From an uncultured Eubacterium sp. (GTDB taxonomy: Bacteria; Bacillota; Clostridia; Oscillospirales; Acutalibacteraceae): a DNA stretch of 15,969 bases. The notes beneath the pieces were generated by a model. That model saw only the letters and a program-made list of their open reading frames with translations, did no database searches and had not been told where the DNA came from. The stretch lies in contig CAJTMQ010000006.1 of assembly GCA_910577215.1 (NCBI GenBank), positions 1 through 15,969 of the forward strand, given 5' to 3'. This document shows, in pieces, positions 13,439 to 15,969 of this stretch (the stretch's first letter is position 1; each line of letters starts with the position of its first letter). A program made the translations under genes and the position numbers.

Positions 13439-14236
13439 GTGAATGTTATTTATATTGATGTTCTGTTTGTGGTTAATTTTTTCATAACCTTTTTTCTTCT
13501 GCTTGTTACCGCAAAATTTTCCAAAAGAAGCGATAAGCTGTGGCGAACAGTGTTAGCGTCTTTTATCGGCGGAATATATTCGCTTGTTATTCTGTGGGAT
13601 AATTTGAATTTTGCTTTATCCATCTTCGGAAAGCTGGCCGCTGCCTGTATTATGATTTTGATTGCCTATAAATTCACGGGAATAAAAGCGTACATAAAAG
13701 AGGTTGTAATTTTTTTCTTTGTAAATCTGCTTTTTGTCGGCATAATGGTTGGGCTTTGGCTTATTTTCAAGCCAAAGGGTGTTGTAATAAACAATTCAAC
13801 GGTTTATTTTAATATTTCGGCAAGGGTACTTTTAATTTCAGCATTTATTGCGTATGTAATATCTGCTGTTATTATCAGAATTTACAACAATAAAACGGCA
13901 AGGAAGGAACTGTACAGTGTTACAGTGTTTAAAAACGAACATAAAATCCGCTTTTTTGCCTTTGCGGACAGCGGTAATAATTTGAAAGAGCCTTTTTCGG
14001 ATTTTCCTGTTATTGTTGCAGAGAAAAAGCTGTTTGACAATATCGAATGCCGTAGGCTCATACCGTTTTCAACAATCGGAGGAGAGGGGGTGCTTGCCGC
14101 GTTCAAGCCTGATAAGGTTGAAATCAGTTCATCCTTGGGAAATGCAGAAATTAATGATGTGTATATAGCGCTCAGCGATAATGTGAAAAAAGGGGAGTAT
14201 CAGGGAATTTTAAATCCTAAATTACTTAATATATGA
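13439..14236 (+). CDS. spoIIGA: Sigma-E processing peptidase SpoIIGA
   Basis: This membrane aspartic protease cleaves the pro-sequence from pro-SigE in the mother cell after asymmetric septation. The first 150 or so residues contain about five hydrophobic membrane segments, starting with YIDVLFVVNFFITFFLLLV. The cytoplasmic half carries the catalytic Asp177 in FADSGNNLKEPF, equivalent in place to the Asp of B. subtilis SpoIIGA, and the conserved IPFSTIGGEG. At 265 residues it is slightly short for the family. The start is GTG 13439, with GGTGATG just upstream. It is followed 9 bp later by its substrate gene sigE. Confidence 0.93.
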   Translation: MNVIYIDVLFVVNFFITFFLLLVTAKFSKRSDKLWRTVLASFIGGIYSLVILWDNLNFALSIFGKLAAACIMILIAYKFTGIKAYIKEVVIFFFVNLLFVGIMVGLWLIFKPKGVVINNSTVYFNISARVLLISAFIAYVISAVIIRIYNNKTARKELYSVTVFKNEHKIRFFAFADSGNNLKEPFSDFPVIVAEKKLFDNIECRRLIPFSTIGGEGVLAAFKPDKVEISSSLGNAEINDVYIALSDNVKKGEYQGILNPKLLNI

Positions 14237-14245
14237 GGGTGCATT

Positions 14246-14941
14246 ATGTTTGATAAGATTAAACAATTTATACTAAGATTTTTCAAAAAAGAATGTTTTT
14301 ACATAAACGGTCCCGAAACACTTCCTCCTCCGCTTACAAAGGAAGAGGAGGAAACCGTTATGAATGAGCTCAAAGCAGGAAATGAGGAACACAGAGATCT
14401 TCTGATAACACACAATCTTCGCCTTGTGGTTTATATAGCCAAGAAATTTGACGGCTGTGCTACTTCAACGGAGGATTTGGTGTCTATAGGCACAATAGGG
14501 CTTATGAAGGCGGTTAAAACCTTTAATCCGGATAAGAATATAAAATTTGCTACATATGCTTCAAGGTGCATTGAAAATGAAATTTTAATGCATTTGAGAA
14601 AGGTGAATAATGCCAAGCACGAAATGAGCTTTGATGAGCCGCTCAGCATTGACTGGGACGGCAATGAGCTTACTCTGCGTGATGTTCTCGGCAGCGAGCC
14701 TGATGAAATATCTGTTGATATTGAATACAGTGATGAGAAAAAACTTCTCTTAAAAATAGTGAATTCCCTTTCGGATAAAGAAAGGGAACTGATGAAAATG
14801 CGTTTTGGAATTATGGGCGAAACAGAGCACACCCAAAAGCAGCTTGCAGATTTAATGGGGATTTCACAAAGCTATATATCAAGGCTTGAAAAAAGGATCA
14901 TAGAAAAAATAAGAAATGAAATGATGCGCGAATACGTTTGA
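14246..14941 (+). CDS. sigE: RNA polymerase sporulation-specific sigma factor SigE (pro-form)
   Basis: This is the early mother-cell sigma factor. YINGPETLPPPLTKEEE marks the start of the mature part, followed by region 2 (NLRLVVYIAKKF, EDLVSIGTIGLMKAVKTF, ATYASRCIENEILM), the SFDEPLSIDWDGNEL linker typical of SigE, and region 4 ending ADLMGISQSYISRLEKRI. The N-terminal amphipathic segment (MFDKIKQFILRFFKKEC) is the membrane-targeting pro-peptide. By alignment with the known B. subtilis cleavage point it would be about 18 residues long, against 27 there. The neighbour upstream is the processing protease; sigG, often next in Bacilli and many Clostridia, is not downstream here. Confidence 0.95.
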   Translation: MFDKIKQFILRFFKKECFYINGPETLPPPLTKEEEETVMNELKAGNEEHRDLLITHNLRLVVYIAKKFDGCATSTEDLVSIGTIGLMKAVKTFNPDKNIKFATYASRCIENEILMHLRKVNNAKHEMSFDEPLSIDWDGNELTLRDVLGSEPDEISVDIEYSDEKKLLLKIVNSLSDKERELMKMRFGIMGETEHTQKQLADLMGISQSYISRLEKRIIEKIRNEMMREYV

Positions 14942-14948
14942 TTATGTA

Positions 14949-14976
14949 GGCAGGTAATCCTGCCGGTTGACTTTTT
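14949..14976 (+). terminator. Weak terminator after sigE
   Basis: GGCAGG, loop TAAT and CCTGCC (14949-14964) form a short GC stem, with the T run starting only about 8 bases later. The spacing makes efficient termination uncertain. Confidence 0.5.
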
Positions 14977-14977
14977 G

Positions 14978-15187
14978 TTATTCCCTAACAATTGAGTTGC
15001 TTCTGAATAAAAGGCTGATGCACCAGATTGCGGCAAGACCGATAATGCTGTAAATAATTCTTGCAAAAATGGCATCCTGACCTCCGCAGATCCATGCAAC
15101 AAGGTCAAATTGGAAAAGTCCGATTAAACCCCAGTTCAAGCCTCCGATGATGTTAAGGATTAACGCAATTCTGTTAATAACAGTCAC
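14978..15187 (-). CDS. DUF378 family small membrane protein
   Basis: This 69-residue protein has two membrane segments (RIALILNIIGGLNWGLIGLF and ARIIYSIIGLAAIWCISLLF) and the GGLNWGLIGLFQFDLVAW signature of DUF378, a bacterial family without known function. I start it at GTG 15187, preceded by TTTGGAGATGAT. A longer in-frame GTG at 15229 lies inside a hairpin and would add 14 residues not usual for the family. It follows manA on the same strand behind a terminator-like hairpin, so it may be expressed by readthrough. Confidence 0.85.
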   Translation of the reverse strand: MTVINRIALILNIIGGLNWGLIGLFQFDLVAWICGGQDAIFARIIYSIIGLAAIWCISLLFRSNSIVRE

Positions 15188-15200
15188 AATATCATCTCCA

Positions 15201-15246
15201 AATAAAAAAGTCGTTAGTATGTTTCCCACACTAACGGCTTTTTATT
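15201..15246 (-). terminator. Terminator hairpin between manA and the DUF378 gene
   Basis: Arms 15201-15218 and 15230-15246 pair over 17 bp, with one G.U and one bulged A, around an 11-nt loop. A T run follows on the minus strand. It starts 5 bases after the manA stop and ends just before the ribosome binding site of the DUF378 gene. Confidence 0.82.
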
Positions 15247-15250
15247 CATT

Positions 15251-15969
15251 TTATATATTTGTAACAAGAATTTCAGCATTTCCGCTGATTTTATATTCTC
15301 CGAAATTGGCGGGAATAAAGAAACTGTCGCCTTTTTTGAATGCTGCCCCGTTTATTTCACCGGCGCCGTCTAAAACAAGCACATGGTTAAAGCTTTTTTC
15401 ATTTGTGCTGAATTTCATTTCTGAATTTATGTCATAATGATAAACGGTGAATAAATCGCATTCGGTAAGAAGCTGTTTAACGCCGCCGCTTACATTTTCA
15501 GGCTCGCCGAAAGGCTTAATATCATATTTTGCAGGCTCGGTTTTAGAAACGTCAACTGCCTTTTGTATATGCAGTTCTCTCGGTTTTCCGTCTTTTCCGA
15601 CTCTGCCGTAATCGTAAACACGGTAAGTTGAATTGCTGTTCTGCTGAATTTCAGCAATTAAGGCACCTTTTCCTATAGCGTGAACAGTGCCTGCTTCAAT
15701 GAAGAACAAATCGCCCTTTTTTACATTAACCACATTCAGCACATCCATAAGTGTGTTGTTTTCAATTGCTGTTTTAAATTCTTCGGATGAAATTTTATCT
15801 TTAAAACCGTAAATTAATTTTGCATCATCTGTTGCATCAAGAACATACCATATTTCGGTTTTGCCGAATTCATGCTCAACTCTTTCGGCATATTCGTTAT
15901 CAGGGTGAACCTGAATTGAAAGGTTATCCTTGGCATCAATCAGTTTTATTAAAACAGGGAAGTAGGGGA
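15251..15969 (-). CDS. manA: Mannose-6-phosphate isomerase, class I (5' end outside window)
   Basis: This zinc enzyme interconverts mannose-6-phosphate and fructose-6-phosphate. The reading frame is open to the edge of the window, so only the C-terminal 239 or so residues are seen. Metal-site motifs are present: IQVHPDNEYA near the left end of the visible protein, and IEAGTVHAIGKG with the following IAEIQQNSNSTYRVYDYGR. The C-terminal cupin ends FFIPANFGEYKISGNAEIL. An internal ATG at 15748 is not the true start, because homology clearly continues upstream of it. The gene ends 5 bases before a terminator hairpin. Confidence 0.93.
   Translation of the reverse strand, partial: PYFPVLIKLIDAKDNLSIQVHPDNEYAERVEHEFGKTEIWYVLDATDDAKLIYGFKDKISSEEFKTAIENNTLMDVLNVVNVKKGDLFFIEAGTVHAIGKGALIAEIQQNSNSTYRVYDYGRVGKDGKPRELHIQKAVDVSKTEPAKYDIKPFGEPENVSGGVKQLLTECDLFTVYHYDINSEMKFSTNEKSFNHVLVLDGAGEINGAAFKKGDSFFIPANFGEYKISGNAEILVTNI

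Overview
The window looks like chromosome from a low-GC, spore-forming member of the Clostridia, probably a gut Oscillospiraceae/Ruminococcaceae type. The main pointers are the sporulation pair spoIIGA-sigE, AT-rich intergenic DNA, AGGAGG-type ribosome binding sites and clean SigA promoters. The family-level placement is inference from gene content and style only.

Layout. 1-415: tRNA-Ser(GCU), its terminator, an unusual structured repeat that ends in a second copy of the tRNA 3' end, and a consensus promoter. 416-2368: secreted transglutaminase-like protein with three Fn3-like repeats. 2416-3181: decayed DNA, where the 5' part of a GPH/MFS-type transporter meets, tail to tail, a truncated DUF2589-like gene. 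3286-3711: GNAT acetyltransferase. 3711-4025, minus strand: tRNA-Ser(UGA), followed by the same structured repeat and a tandem duplication. 4120-5072, minus strand: SigH-like sigma factor and a CxxC zinc-ribbon protein. 5148-6325, minus strand: ychF. 6425-10946: ilvB-ilvN-leuC-leuD plus an unrecognised gene, forming a branched-chain amino acid operon with its own promoter and terminator. 10986-13306: GH2 glycosidase overlapping a cyclophilin gene. 13386-14941: spoIIGA-sigE behind a promoter with a 21-bp spacer. 14978-15969, minus strand: a DUF378 membrane protein and the 3' part of manA, which runs off the window.

Most of the window is ordinary housekeeping. ilvBN and leuCD supply acetolactate synthase and isopropylmalate isomerase for Val/Leu/Ile synthesis. 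SpoIIGA is the membrane protease that activates pro-SigE in the mother cell.

The unexpected feature is the pair of tRNA-Ser-linked elements. Downstream of each serine tRNA and its terminator lies a copy of that tRNA's T-stem and 3' acceptor strand, in which the T-loop position is occupied by a roughly 90-nt core. The two cores share a 17-nt and a 22-nt identical block and fold into the same hairpins. Their closing stem differs between copies but in each case matches the T-stem of the neighbouring tRNA. I do not recognise this as a named RNA class or mobile element, and it is the best candidate here for something undescribed.
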